A stretch of DNA of 64,000 bases from JAXGMV01 sp040768445 (GTDB lineage Bacteria; Chloroflexota; Anaerolineae; Anaerolineales; Anaerolineaceae): positions 2,046,001 through 2,110,000 of the forward strand of contig JAXGMV010000001.1 of assembly GCA_040768445.1 (NCBI GenBank), given 5' to 3'. Of this stretch, positions 17,891 to 26,427 are shown piece by piece (positions within the stretch are counted from its first letter, which is position 1; the number at the start of each line of letters is the position of its first letter). A program made the position numbers and the translations under genes. The notes beneath the pieces were generated by a model, which did not search any database, was not told the DNA's origin, and saw nothing but the letters and a program-made list of their open reading frames with translations.

Positions 17891-19537
17891 ATGCCAGAAT
17901 ATTTATCACCAGGTGTATATGTAGAAGAAGTTGACCGAGGCCCAAAACCGATTGAAGGTGTGGGCACGGCAATGGCAGCGTTTGTGGGCTTTACAGAAAA
18001 GGCAGAGCTGGTACGTGAAATTGATAACGAACTGGTTGTTGAGAATTTGCTCAACAGACCCCAGCTGGTTACTAACTGGACACAATTCATTGAACGATTT
18101 GGTTCATTTGTCCCAGGTATTCAACTTCCGCAAGCTGTTTATGGCTACTTTTCAAATGGTGGCTCCCGCTGCTACGTTGTCAGTGTACGCACGTTTCCAA
18201 AAGCTGAAGCTGAGTTACTGAATGCTCAGGGAAAACCAGCTCTTAAAGTGCGTGCACGCCAGGCAGGTGTTGAAGGTCTGAAAATGCGAGTTCGTGTAGG
18301 CGATTTACAGCTTCCAGCACCGGCAGCAAAGAAAGGCGGAGCGAAAGAAGGCGAGGAAGGCGAGCAGCCCGAAGCACCGGAAACTGGAGAGGGTACATTT
18401 ACGCTCTTTGTTGAAAAGGAAGCTGCGACTGGTGGATGGAAGCCGCTCGAGGTATTAACTGAGACCAAGCTCCAGACTGCTGTTGTTGACGGTAAAAAGC
18501 AGGTAGCTGTTGCTTACAAGAACAATCGTTTTCCAAAGTTCATCGAATTGACTGTCCTTGAACCATCCTCCATTGAGAAGGCCTCACCTCGAGAACAGGA
18601 ACAACCGCTGACAATTGAAAAGAAACTGCTTGAGGCACCTCAGGCAAGTGAATTTCGTGGTGACGTCAGCGAAAGGACGGGTGTAGAGGGGCTTGAGGTT
18701 TTGGATAACGTCACCATGGTCTGTGTCCCCGACCTGATGACCACCATGCCTGGTGAGAAACTCAACCTAGAGATGGTCAAAGCTGTTCAATCCATGATGA
18801 TTACACACTGCGAGAGAATGGGTGATCGCGTGGCAATCCTCGATTCACCACCAGACCTGATGCCGCAGGAAATCAAGAAATGGCGGATGAACGTCACCGG
18901 GTTTGATTCAAGTTATGCAGCACTTTATTACCCCTGGATCAAGGTCATGGATCCTGCAACGGATACGATCATCAACGTTCCTCCCTCAGGTCACATTGCC
19001 GGCATTTGGGCTCGCAGCGACAACACGCGCGGTGTTCACAAAGCGCCAGCGAATGAAGTGGTCTTGGGTTCCGTAGGGCTCACCTACCAGACAACAAAAG
19101 GCGAGCAGGATACCCTGAACCCGATTGGTGTCAACTGCATTCGAGCCTTCCCCGGAAGAGGTATACGTATCTGGGGCGCCCGCACACTATCCAGCGATCC
19201 AGCCTGGCGTTATATCAACGTCCGCCGGTTGTTCAACTACGTTGAAAAATCCATTGAGAATGGTACGCAGTGGGTTGTATTTGAGCCGAATGACCGGAAG
19301 TTATGGGCAAGGGTATCGCGAGATGTTTCTGCGTTCCTGCGAATGGTATGGCGAGATGGTGCACTGTTTGGTTCTTCGCCAGCTGAAGCATTTTATGTTA
19401 AATGCGATGATGAACTAAATCCATCTGAGTCCCGCGATCTTGGACGTTTGATTATTGAGATTGGCATGGCACCAGTCAAACCAGCTGAGTTTGTGATATT
19501 CCGCATCAGTCAGTGGGCTGGTCCAGGTGCTGAGTAG
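17891..19537 (+). CDS. Contractile tail sheath protein
   Basis: 548 residues. ATG at 17891 is chosen because GGAGAG precedes it and homologues begin MPEYLSPGVYVEEV; an in-frame ATG lies 18 bp upstream. The N-terminal motif (SPGVYVEEVDRGPKPIEGV) and C-terminal motif (RGIRIWGARTLSSDPAWRYINVRR, with a late FLRMVWRDGALFG) are characteristic of phage and eCIS sheaths. Residues about 105-260 are an inserted, partly charged domain containing an Ala/Gly/Glu-rich linker. It contracts to drive the inner tube. Only one sheath gene is present, against three in Afp. A 123-bp leader without a clear promoter separates it from the terminator gene. Confidence 0.95.
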   Translation: MPEYLSPGVYVEEVDRGPKPIEGVGTAMAAFVGFTEKAELVREIDNELVVENLLNRPQLVTNWTQFIERFGSFVPGIQLPQAVYGYFSNGGSRCYVVSVRTFPKAEAELLNAQGKPALKVRARQAGVEGLKMRVRVGDLQLPAPAAKKGGAKEGEEGEQPEAPETGEGTFTLFVEKEAATGGWKPLEVLTETKLQTAVVDGKKQVAVAYKNNRFPKFIELTVLEPSSIEKASPREQEQPLTIEKKLLEAPQASEFRGDVSERTGVEGLEVLDNVTMVCVPDLMTTMPGEKLNLEMVKAVQSMMITHCERMGDRVAILDSPPDLMPQEIKKWRMNVTGFDSSYAALYYPWIKVMDPATDTIINVPPSGHIAGIWARSDNTRGVHKAPANEVVLGSVGLTYQTTKGEQDTLNPIGVNCIRAFPGRGIRIWGARTLSSDPAWRYINVRRLFNYVEKSIENGTQWVVFEPNDRKLWARVSRDVSAFLRMVWRDGALFGSSPAEAFYVKCDDELNPSESRDLGRLIIEIGMAPVKPAEFVIFRISQWAGPGAE

Positions 19538-19569
19538 AAAAATATCTGAGTGATTAAGGAGAAATTACT

Positions 19570-20016
19570 ATGCCCGAACGAGAAGATCCGCTTGTTGCGT
19601 TTAAGTTCGGCCTGGAAATTGAAGGTAAATTATCAGGCATGTTTAATTCTGTCAGCGGCATTGGGTCAGAGACCGAGGTGATCTCGCAGAAACTGGTCAA
19701 TTCGGATACCGGAGAGACCATTATTCGGCAGCTGCCTGGACGGCTGACCTGGACACCCATCACGATGAAGCGCGGCGTCACCAGCAACCTGGATATTTGG
19801 AAGTGGCGGCAGTCAGTTGTTGAGGGAAAGATCGACGAAGCCAGAACCAACTGCTCGATTATTGCTTACTCTCAGGATAATACTGAGATCGCCCGCTGGA
19901 ACCTTGAAAACGCCTGGCCAAGCAAAGTTGTTGGCCCGGAGATGGATTCCGGATCAACCAATTACATGATTGAAGATGTCACAATCGTTCATGAAGGTGT
20001 TGAACGCGTCAGCTAA
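19570..20016 (+). CDS. Inner tube protein, gp19/Hcp-like (first paralogue)
   Basis: 148 residues with AAGGAG upstream of the ATG. It has the compact gp19-family tube fold pattern: FKFGLEIEGKLSGMFNSVSGI, then TWTPITMKRGVTSNLDIWKW, ending in a strand pattern (IEDVTIVHEGVERVS). It polymerises as hexameric rings inside the sheath. It follows the sheath gene by 32 bp, the usual order, and is probably the main tube subunit (Afp1/Pvc1-like). Confidence 0.93.
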   Translation: MPEREDPLVAFKFGLEIEGKLSGMFNSVSGIGSETEVISQKLVNSDTGETIIRQLPGRLTWTPITMKRGVTSNLDIWKWRQSVVEGKIDEARTNCSIIAYSQDNTEIARWNLENAWPSKVVGPEMDSGSTNYMIEDVTIVHEGVERVS

Positions 20017-20085
20017 ATGTTAATGTATCCAGGGTTATCCAGGTAGACGCAATAAATTCTGGATAACCCTGGGAAGGAGCGCGGT

Positions 20086-20544
20086 ATGAGTGAGGAAGCC
20101 AGTCCTTCATATCTATATGCTGTCTATGATTTTCCGACCATGGCAAAAATGGCGGAATTTGAGGAGTTAACCGGCGGTGATATGAAGGTAGCGATGCTGC
20201 CTTATACCATTGTTGATAAAAATGGTATTTCAGACACAAAATATGTTCCCGGAGCAACAAGCTTTTCACCCATTACCCTTGTACACGCCTTGAACATTGA
20301 AGGTGAAGCCCTGAATAACTGGTTCAAACTTGCCTCCGAAGGCAAACTAAAGGATGCACGCAAACACTTGAATATTGTGATGCTGGACATGCAGGGCAAG
20401 CCCATTGTCAAGTGGGACATCACCAATGCACTGCCAACCAGTATTGGCGGATTCTCATTCAATCAGCATACACAGGGTGGCCTGTATTATGTTTGCCAGG
20501 AATTGACAATCCAGGCTGAACGAATTGAAATGTCATTTTTATAA
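20086..20544 (+). CDS. Inner tube protein, gp19-like (second paralogue)
   Basis: 152 residues with GGAAGGAG upstream. It is more diverged than the first tube protein but keeps the layout: an N-terminal strand pair, a central block (SFSPITLVHALNIEGEALNNW) aligning with the ITMKRGV-type segment, and a final WDITNALPTSIGGF block plus C-terminal strand. It resembles the Afp5/Pvc5-type special tube ring joining the tube to the baseplate. Function by position and family; copy number in the particle is unknown. Confidence 0.85.
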   Translation: MSEEASPSYLYAVYDFPTMAKMAEFEELTGGDMKVAMLPYTIVDKNGISDTKYVPGATSFSPITLVHALNIEGEALNNWFKLASEGKLKDARKHLNIVMLDMQGKPIVKWDITNALPTSIGGFSFNQHTQGGLYYVCQELTIQAERIEMSFL

Positions 20545-20556
20545 AAAAGGTAAAGC

Positions 20557-20925
20557 ATGAGCCTACAAACCGAATTTGATTTTGAACTTCCGATGGGATA
20601 CGTCGATAAAGAGGGCAACCTGCACAAAAAAGGTACCATGCGGCTTGCCACAGCTATGGATGAGATCACCATACTTAATGATATGCGTGTTCAAAATAAT
20701 GAAGCCTATATCGTCATTGTGCTGCTGGCACGCGTGATTACGAGCCTTGGCAAATTGTCAGCAGTGAATACCAATGTGATAGAAAATCTCTTCACCGCTG
20801 ACCTGTCTTACCTGCAAGCATTTTATCGGCAGATCAATGAGACAGGACAGACGCGCAAGGAATTCATTTGCCCCCACTGCAATAAGCCTTTTGAAATGGA
20901 CTTATCAACCCTGGGGGGGGAATGA
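20557..20925 (+). CDS. Tail assembly/T4-baseplate-like protein with -1 slippery 3' end
   Basis: 122 residues, helical, with one CPHC zinc-knuckle-like pair near the C-terminus (ICPHCNKPFEM). It resembles the small tail-assembly protein found after the tube genes in many eCIS clusters (T4 baseplate PF12322-like, from memory). The last codons are CTG GGG GGG GAA TGA. The run of eight G contains a G-GGG-GGG heptamer in the zero frame, and the next ORF lies in the -1 frame overlapping by 4 bp. Tail assembly chaperones of many phages use exactly this arrangement to make a longer fusion. A -1 slip here would give a product of about 176 residues with the downstream 53-residue domain attached. Confidence 0.82.
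   Translation: MSLQTEFDFELPMGYVDKEGNLHKKGTMRLATAMDEITILNDMRVQNNEAYIVIVLLARVITSLGKLSAVNTNVIENLFTADLSYLQAFYRQINETGQTRKEFICPHCNKPFEMDLSTLGGE
20913..20919 (+). promoter_or_regulatory. Candidate -1 ribosomal frameshift heptamer (G GGG GGG)
   Basis: Zero-frame codons are CTG-GGG-GGG-GAA-TGA; an X-XXY-YYZ heptamer of all G begins at the last base of CTG. Slippage by -1 would read GGG GGG GGA ATG ATT and continue into the ORF at 20922. The stop codon falls 3 nt after the heptamer. No strong downstream stem-loop was identified by eye. Confidence 0.55.
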
Positions 20926-21083
20926 TTGGCTATCCCCCGGATCAGCTGCACCAGGAGATAGCCTACATTGCCTATTATTTTCACTGGCAGCCGGATTCGA
21001 TCATGCAATTTGATCACCGTTTCAGACGCCGCTGGGTAAGAGAGATAGCGGATATTAACAAGCGATTAAATCAGGGTAATTGA
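20922..21083 (+). CDS. Small eCIS protein (DUF6760-like), 53 aa
   Basis: A 53-codon ORF starting in an ATGA overlap with the preceding gene's stop. The product begins MIGYPPDQLHQEIAYIAYYF and contains FHWQPDSIMQFDHRFRRRWV, a pattern matching the short DUF6760 proteins seen in eCIS operons between the tube and spike genes (name from memory). It is likely translated by coupling from the ATGA overlap, as a frameshift fusion, or both. It is too short for an enzyme; a tail-assembly adaptor role is likely. Confidence 0.75.
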   Translation: MIGYPPDQLHQEIAYIAYYFHWQPDSIMQFDHRFRRRWVREIADINKRLNQGN

Positions 21084-21088
21084 TCTTA

Positions 21089-21247
21089 ATGGAAACCGTG
21101 AAAGCAATTACAGCTGATCAACAGCCTGAACACAACGAAGGGATTGTTTCAAGCAGTGGCATTGACCTTGAAAAACTGGCTCGAAAGCTTTATGAAAAAT
21201 TGCTTGAAAAACTTGAAATTGAAAACGAACGCACAGGTCATGGATAA
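21089..21247 (+). CDS. Small eCIS protein with amphipathic C-terminal helix, 52 aa
   Basis: A 52-codon ORF beginning 5 bp after the preceding stop. The N-terminal half is polar; the C-terminal half (IDLEKLARKLYEKLLEKL) is a strongly amphipathic helix ending EIENERTG. A similar segment (LDYDRLAEDVFPYIKHLIEI, then ERER) ends the 657-residue protein at 21871-23844, so the two probably bind the same partner. Spacing and orientation support a real gene, but no Shine-Dalgarno stronger than chance precedes it. Confidence 0.6.
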   Translation: METVKAITADQQPEHNEGIVSSSGIDLEKLARKLYEKLLEKLEIENERTGHG

Positions 21248-21332
21248 ATCACCCTATCCAGATACCGATTTATGCGAGTTTCTTGTGAAGTTAATTGACG
21301 TATTACTGGTCTATGAATTGAAAGGCAGGTAA
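21240..21332 (+). CDS. Possible 30-aa peptide in the eCIS operon
   Basis: An ATG overlapping the last 8 bp of the previous ORF opens a 30-codon frame: a polar start (MDKSPYPDTDLCEF), a hydrophobic helix (LVKLIDVLLVYEL) and a stop immediately before the next gene's ATG. It exactly fills the space between its neighbours, which favours translation, but no homologue is recognised. Confidence 0.4.
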   Translation: MDKSPYPDTDLCEFLVKLIDVLLVYELKGR

Positions 21333-21854
21333 ATGATGGGCGGTTTACTTCTTAAAAAGGAAAAGCCGGCAAAACCCAAGTACAGTGGTGGGTTGGAGCC
21401 TTTGAGTGATTTTGAGGAAGTGCCCATACCGGCATACCAATTTTCCATTGAGATTGGTGATGTGACTGTGGCGCTGTTTCAATCCTGTACTGAGTTGGAA
21501 GTGAGCAGGGCAATTGAAACCGTAGTTGAGGGTGGCTTGAATGCCTACACTTATGAGCTGCCCGGACAGATCTCCTATGGGCATATCAGGTTTGAAACAG
21601 GCATGTCTTCGTCCGATTTCTTTTATAAATGGATGATGGATGGACAGTTGGATGGTTGGATTCAAACCAAAAATTTCTCGCTCATACAACGCAGGCCAGC
21701 ACCCAATGCCTATACTATTGTTCGGAAATGGGACTTTTTTGACGCTTACCCGGTCAAGTGGAAAATATCCGATTTGAGTGTGAGCGATTCAGAAAAAATT
21801 GTGATTGAGAGCCTTGAGCTGACTTTTGGTTATTTTGAAGCGGCAAAAATTTAG
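21333..21854 (+). CDS. Tube-type gp19-like protein (third paralogue, baseplate-proximal)
   Basis: 173 residues. After a basic, proline-containing 35-residue extension it follows the tail-tube pattern: PAYQFSIEIGDVTVALFQSC, a LPGQISYGHIRFETG block, and a C-terminal WDFFDAYPVKWKISDLSV stretch followed by IESLELTFGYFE. The extended N-terminus separates it from the two earlier tube genes. It lies just before the spike and baseplate genes, so it may form the tube-initiating ring. ATG at 21333 or the adjacent ATG at 21336 is the start. Confidence 0.85.
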   Translation: MMGGLLLKKEKPAKPKYSGGLEPLSDFEEVPIPAYQFSIEIGDVTVALFQSCTELEVSRAIETVVEGGLNAYTYELPGQISYGHIRFETGMSSSDFFYKWMMDGQLDGWIQTKNFSLIQRRPAPNAYTIVRKWDFFDAYPVKWKISDLSVSDSEKIVIESLELTFGYFEAAKI

Positions 21855-21870
21855 TTGATTGGAAGAGACC

Positions 21871-23844
21871 TTGTCAGAACAGAATCCGATGGTTGATCGC
21901 TTAGTAAAACAGAAACAGCACATCTCTACCATGCTGCCATCCTGGCTGATGGGGACGATTAAACACCGTGAAATATCCGGCAGTGAAATTGCGCATAGTC
22001 CTTCAGCGGGTGTAAAAGATTTGTTGATTACCCAGAAGCGTCCATTCATCCAAACCCAAAGGGCGGCAGTTTTACCCACGGACAGATATTCAAGTTTTGA
22101 AAAGTTGGTACTGCAAAAATACACGCTGGCGCGGGAATTTGCTTCATCAATTGCAAGCTTATCGAGAGGGGCAAAATCTTGGGGCGAAGTTGACCGCATA
22201 TTCCCGGGTATGGCAAGGAAGGAACAAGAAGAACGGGCTCAACCGGGGGAGATGAAGCGGGGCACTGTAATCCAACGGATGGAGAAACTACCAAAAAATG
22301 GTGAAACCATTCCCCCCTCCAAGACCCAGCCTGGTATGGTTGACACTCAGGGACAGCGACAAAGCAAACGTCCAACAAAAGTTGATATTGCCCCTGGTCA
22401 ACGTTTGTTTACGCAAGTGCATGAAATTACCGGCACAAGACCACCCGTTGAAGAGGAAATAGAGCAGCCGAAACCAGAAGTGGCTTTTCCTGCTTCGCTA
22501 AGCCCGGTTGAAAAAGATGTAATCAGCGAGGTTATTCCTGAGGAGTTAAACGAAGATATTGTTTCACCTGAACAGAGTGAACCTGATCTGACAGTAACTG
22601 AGGATCACTCTGCTCAACAAGGTTTGCCACAACCACAAAAACCAGAGACAACGCCGCCAACAGTGAAACAAAGCCCGCAGATCAGGAGTGAGCCATTAAA
22701 AGACCTTCCTGTGGCTGTACCTGTAAAGAAACCCGCTGTTGAGAAAATGCCTCTTCCGAGGGCAAAACCTGTGGAAAACAACAGACGCATATCAGCTGCC
22801 CCACCTGCGAGCCAGCCATCGACCAGCCCATCAGTTCAACGCCAGACTGATTCTGATGACACGTTTGCAGAAAAATTGCCAGATACTAAGCCATCAGCAG
22901 TAATTTTTAATCAACCTTCACCAGAAAGTCCGAAGCCGACTGAAGGCAGTTCTGTAATTAAGTCGGTTGGTATGGAACCTCCCGGTCAGGTTGGCGATGA
23001 AAAAAAAGGCAGCACACCAGTCGATACTGGATCTCATGACCTGAAACCTCTTTTGTTACAGCATAGAGAGAGCGGGATGGGACTTTTGCACACTGATGCA
23101 GAAACCAGCGCCATTCTAAAGATGTCATCACAAGGCCCGAAGGAATCACAGCCTCCGATCATCAGGCGTGAGAAATACCTGTTCACCTCACCTACCAGCA
23201 GTGATCCGAGCATTGATCATGCAAACAGGCAGGCGGGTTTCCAGGAACTGGGCTTCACCCGAGAATATACTACTTCTGAACCGTTGCAAGAAGAAATCGT
23301 AAAGAAAGAGCCAAAACAAATCGCTGGCACAGAAGATCCCCAGACCTTTGTGGTTAAAACACCTTCACCAATTATTTCACCGGCACAACAACAACCCCGT
23401 CGGTTGGCTCTCGATTTCCAACCACCTGGAAGTGACACCCTGCCTGACGTTGAATCTACCAGCTACAACAGTAGTCAGGATTTCCCAGGCGCAAAACTTC
23501 ACCTGCCGTTGAGGATGCAGACCCCACGACAGCAAGTTGAGACAGCCCAATCAATGCAAGAAGTGGTGACACCCCCACAGGTATTTGAGCCGGTTGTGCC
23601 AACCAAAAAAGAAGACCCGGTTTTATTAAATGAACAAAAACGGCGTCAGCCATCAAAGACAGCTGAAACCGGGGGTCTATCTTCTGTAAAGACAAGTTCC
23701 AGCCCGGCAGTTGTGCAGAGGAACATGGAGTCGAACCCTGAACCTGTACCGCAAGAACTTGACTATGACAGGCTGGCAGAAGATGTATTTCCATACATCA
23801 AGCACCTGATTGAAATTGAACGTGAGCGATCGTTAGGCAGGTAA
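21871..23844 (+). CDS. Long disordered eCIS protein with conserved termini
   Basis: About 657 residues from TTG at 21871 (GGAAGAG just upstream); an in-frame TTG at 21859 and ATG at 21889 are alternatives. The first ~110 residues look ordered; residues ~120-620 are rich in Pro, Lys, Glu, Thr and Ser and probably disordered; the last ~30 form an amphipathic helix (RLAEDVFPYIKHLIEIERER) shared with the 52-residue protein upstream. VQR or IQR tripeptides recur (GTVIQRMEK, PSVQRQTDS, PAVVQRNME), as in the DUF4157 protein. Position and low complexity suggest a tape measure, cargo adaptor or scaffold in the tube lumen. It is not similar to any enzyme I recognise. Confidence 0.65.
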   Translation: MSEQNPMVDRLVKQKQHISTMLPSWLMGTIKHREISGSEIAHSPSAGVKDLLITQKRPFIQTQRAAVLPTDRYSSFEKLVLQKYTLAREFASSIASLSRGAKSWGEVDRIFPGMARKEQEERAQPGEMKRGTVIQRMEKLPKNGETIPPSKTQPGMVDTQGQRQSKRPTKVDIAPGQRLFTQVHEITGTRPPVEEEIEQPKPEVAFPASLSPVEKDVISEVIPEELNEDIVSPEQSEPDLTVTEDHSAQQGLPQPQKPETTPPTVKQSPQIRSEPLKDLPVAVPVKKPAVEKMPLPRAKPVENNRRISAAPPASQPSTSPSVQRQTDSDDTFAEKLPDTKPSAVIFNQPSPESPKPTEGSSVIKSVGMEPPGQVGDEKKGSTPVDTGSHDLKPLLLQHRESGMGLLHTDAETSAILKMSSQGPKESQPPIIRREKYLFTSPTSSDPSIDHANRQAGFQELGFTREYTTSEPLQEEIVKKEPKQIAGTEDPQTFVVKTPSPIISPAQQQPRRLALDFQPPGSDTLPDVESTSYNSSQDFPGAKLHLPLRMQTPRQQVETAQSMQEVVTPPQVFEPVVPTKKEDPVLLNEQKRRQPSKTAETGGLSSVKTSSSPAVVQRNMESNPEPVPQELDYDRLAEDVFPYIKHLIEIERERSLGR

Positions 23845-23871
23845 TACCTGCAAATTGAGAGGAGTAGAAAC

Positions 23872-24567
23872 ATGCCACTGGATGTAAAACTTGAAAAGGC
23901 AAAGTTGAAATGGTCAACACTGGTTCCGCCAAATTTTGGAGAGATTGAGTGTCAATTTAATCCTCAGAATTTTGCTATTACAAAAGAAACCAGTTGGACT
24001 TCTGAGAAAATGCCAAATTTCAACTCGCCTTCTCTGAAATTCGGCGGAGGTGAGCCGGCAACTTACAAGCTCGATTTGTTTTTCGACTCCTATGCATTTT
24101 GTCCGGGTAAAGATCCGGTTGATGTACGGGACTACACCAATAAGCTCCTCAAATTGACCATGCGCGGCGCCGGGTTGTCGATGTACAAAGTTCCTTATGC
24201 AAATCCACCGTCAGTGAAATTTGTTTGGGGAAAAATTACACTTTTCTCAGCTGTGGTGACTAAGGTAAGCATCACTTTTACGATGTTCTCGCCCGATGGC
24301 ACACCTATCCGGGCAAAGGCTGAAGTTGAATTTATGCAAAATGAATTCCTCTTTGGCGATGATGTTCTGCCGGCATTAAACCCGACCAGCCGGACAGACT
24401 CACGAAAAACTCGGATCGTTAATTCGCAGCAGCGTCTCGATCAAATTGCTTTTGAAGAATATGGGGATGCTCGTTATTGGCGGGCAATTGCTGAAGCAAA
24501 TGGAATTGATGACCCATTCTCACTGCAGGATGGCCAGCTGCTGGCGATTCCGCAGGGCATCCGCTGA
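23872..24567 (+). CDS. CIS tube/baseplate adaptor with LysM domain (Afp7/Pvc7-like)
   Basis: 231 residues with GAGAGGAG upstream. The N-terminal ~170 residues fit the contractile-injection-system tube-adaptor family (GEIECQFNPQNFAITKET; a YKLDLFFDSYAF strand pair). The C-terminal ~50 residues are a LysM-like module (RIVNSQQRLDQIAFEEYGDA, then RYWRAIAEANGIDDP and GQLLAIPQGIR), as in phage gp53 and Afp7. It joins the tube to the spike hub. The following gene is the spike, the standard order. Confidence 0.92.
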   Translation: MPLDVKLEKAKLKWSTLVPPNFGEIECQFNPQNFAITKETSWTSEKMPNFNSPSLKFGGGEPATYKLDLFFDSYAFCPGKDPVDVRDYTNKLLKLTMRGAGLSMYKVPYANPPSVKFVWGKITLFSAVVTKVSITFTMFSPDGTPIRAKAEVEFMQNEFLFGDDVLPALNPTSRTDSRKTRIVNSQQRLDQIAFEEYGDARYWRAIAEANGIDDPFSLQDGQLLAIPQGIR

Positions 24568-24584
24568 AAGTTATAAAGTGAATC

Positions 24585-26420
24585 ATGGGTGATTTTATAG
24601 ATAAATTTGTTCTCAAAATATTGATGGTTGAAGATGTTCTTCTTTCAGCCGATGTGGTGGAAGTGGTTGTTGATACCAATATGTTCATGCCGACCATGTT
24701 CACTATCGTCATTCAGGATGACCCTGATCCCAATGTTGGTATATTCAAATATCTTGACCTAGATCCCCGGTTTAAGATAGGCAATGAAGTTTCGGTTGGA
24801 TTTGGGATAACTGATAAGATAACCGGTACAGCACCCATTTCCAATACACTGGTCTCAGGTGAAATTACATCAATCGAGCCAGTCTTTGCAAACGGCCGCG
24901 CTCAATTAAGGATCAGGGGATATGACAAGCTTCACCGGCTGATGCGTGGTAAACAAACCCGGGCGTTTTCAAGCATGAATGAGACAGCCCTGATAAGCAA
25001 AATTGCAGCTGAATGCGGTCTAACCCCATCAGTATCAGGTGTGCCCAGTCAAATAAATGAATATATCCTTCAACAAAACCAAACAAACTGGGAATTTCTA
25101 ACCGGGCGTTCAAGGTTATTTGGTTATCAGATATATTCAGATGGCAGTCTCTTGAAAGTGATTGACGCCGGTACGCCACGTTCTTTGACTCCTGTCCTTC
25201 TGACCTGGGGCGAAAACCTTAACCGTTTTGAGCCAAGAATTGTCTCAGCAGGACTGGTCAGTAAGTCAACTGCAATCGGCTGGGATCCGAAAACCAAGAA
25301 AAATGTATCTTCGACATCTTCGTCATCATTGCAAAAAACTAAGATCGGTGAGCTGCTTACCGGCAGTGCCACAGTGACCTCAGCATTTGGGATTTCAGAA
25401 GATGTTTTTCAGCCCAGTATTGCGGTTAGATCAACAGGTGAAGCCAAATCTATAGCTGATGCAAGGTTTGCCGGCAATCAAAGTCAGTTTATTAAAGCAA
25501 AAGGCGAGCTTACAACCGGGGATCCAAACCTGTTAGCCGGTTCACTTGCCGCTGTTACGGGCGTTGGCACGCGGTTTAGCGGCACATACTTCATCACTGA
25601 AGCCAGGCATGTTTGGCGGCAAGGTGAATACACTGTTCAATTCCAGGTTTCTGGCAGAAATCCATACTCTGTGAGGGAATTGTTGGTTGGTGATGAGATG
25701 TCTCAAAACCGAATAAACGGGGTTGTTGTTGCAAAAGTGACCAGTACCAAAGACCCGGAGAATCTTGGAAGAGTAAAGGTAAATTATCCCTGGATGCCGG
25801 AGAGCCTGAGCCAGGTTGAGAGCGATTGGGCACGTGTCGCTGCCCCCAGCGCAGGCGCTGATAGGGGTTTCCTATTTACACCAGAGGTCAATGATGAAGT
25901 GCTGATTGCGTTCGAGTATGGCGATATGAATTATCCATACATAGTTGGCGCCTTATGGAACAGCATGGATAAGCCGCCAAAAGGTACAACTGCAATTTAC
26001 GGCGGAGATGGAAAGATCAATCAGAGGGTTGTTCGTTCCCGCAGTGGACACCTAATTATCCTGGATGACACGCAGGGAAAAGAGCAAATCATCATCCAGG
26101 ACAAAACTGAAAAGAACAGCATTGTCATTGATTCGAAAACGAAAGCAATGACAATCAAGGCAGAGGGTGATCTGATGATTGAAGCTGGCGGCAAACTTAT
26201 CATCAAGAGTAAGGGTGATGCCAGTATTGGCTCAGATACAAAAGCAGCGATAGAGGCAAAAACATCCCTCAACGTCAAGGCTGGAACCTCACAGCTGGAT
26301 TTGCAGGCTGCCGGTGCGGCTTTAAAGGGTACCAAAGTAGATATTCAAGCCAATGCTGCTGCTTCAGTCAAGGGTAACGCCATGGTAGAGATCCAGGGCG
26401 GTATTGTGAAGATCAATTAG
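24585..26420 (+). CDS. Spike hub protein, VgrG/gp27-gp5-like (Afp8/Pvc8)
   Basis: 611 residues. Residues 1-350 correspond to the gpD/gp27-like hub (AQLRIRGYDKLHRLMRGKQT). Residues about 375-475 are the gp5-type OB fold (NGVVVAKVTSTKDPENLGRV; SAGADRGFLFTPEVNDEVLI; FEYGDMNYPYIVGALWN, a VgrG hallmark). The C-terminal 130 residues are the repetitive beta-helix needle (KTEKNSIVIDSKTKAMTIKA and similar). It forms the trimeric spike carrying the PAAR tip encoded next, 7 bp downstream. No C-terminal effector extension is present. The Shine-Dalgarno is weak. Confidence 0.95.
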   Translation: MGDFIDKFVLKILMVEDVLLSADVVEVVVDTNMFMPTMFTIVIQDDPDPNVGIFKYLDLDPRFKIGNEVSVGFGITDKITGTAPISNTLVSGEITSIEPVFANGRAQLRIRGYDKLHRLMRGKQTRAFSSMNETALISKIAAECGLTPSVSGVPSQINEYILQQNQTNWEFLTGRSRLFGYQIYSDGSLLKVIDAGTPRSLTPVLLTWGENLNRFEPRIVSAGLVSKSTAIGWDPKTKKNVSSTSSSSLQKTKIGELLTGSATVTSAFGISEDVFQPSIAVRSTGEAKSIADARFAGNQSQFIKAKGELTTGDPNLLAGSLAAVTGVGTRFSGTYFITEARHVWRQGEYTVQFQVSGRNPYSVRELLVGDEMSQNRINGVVVAKVTSTKDPENLGRVKVNYPWMPESLSQVESDWARVAAPSAGADRGFLFTPEVNDEVLIAFEYGDMNYPYIVGALWNSMDKPPKGTTAIYGGDGKINQRVVRSRSGHLIILDDTQGKEQIIIQDKTEKNSIVIDSKTKAMTIKAEGDLMIEAGGKLIIKSKGDASIGSDTKAAIEAKTSLNVKAGTSQLDLQAAGAALKGTKVDIQANAAASVKGNAMVEIQGGIVKIN

Positions 26421-26427
26421 GAGCGCT

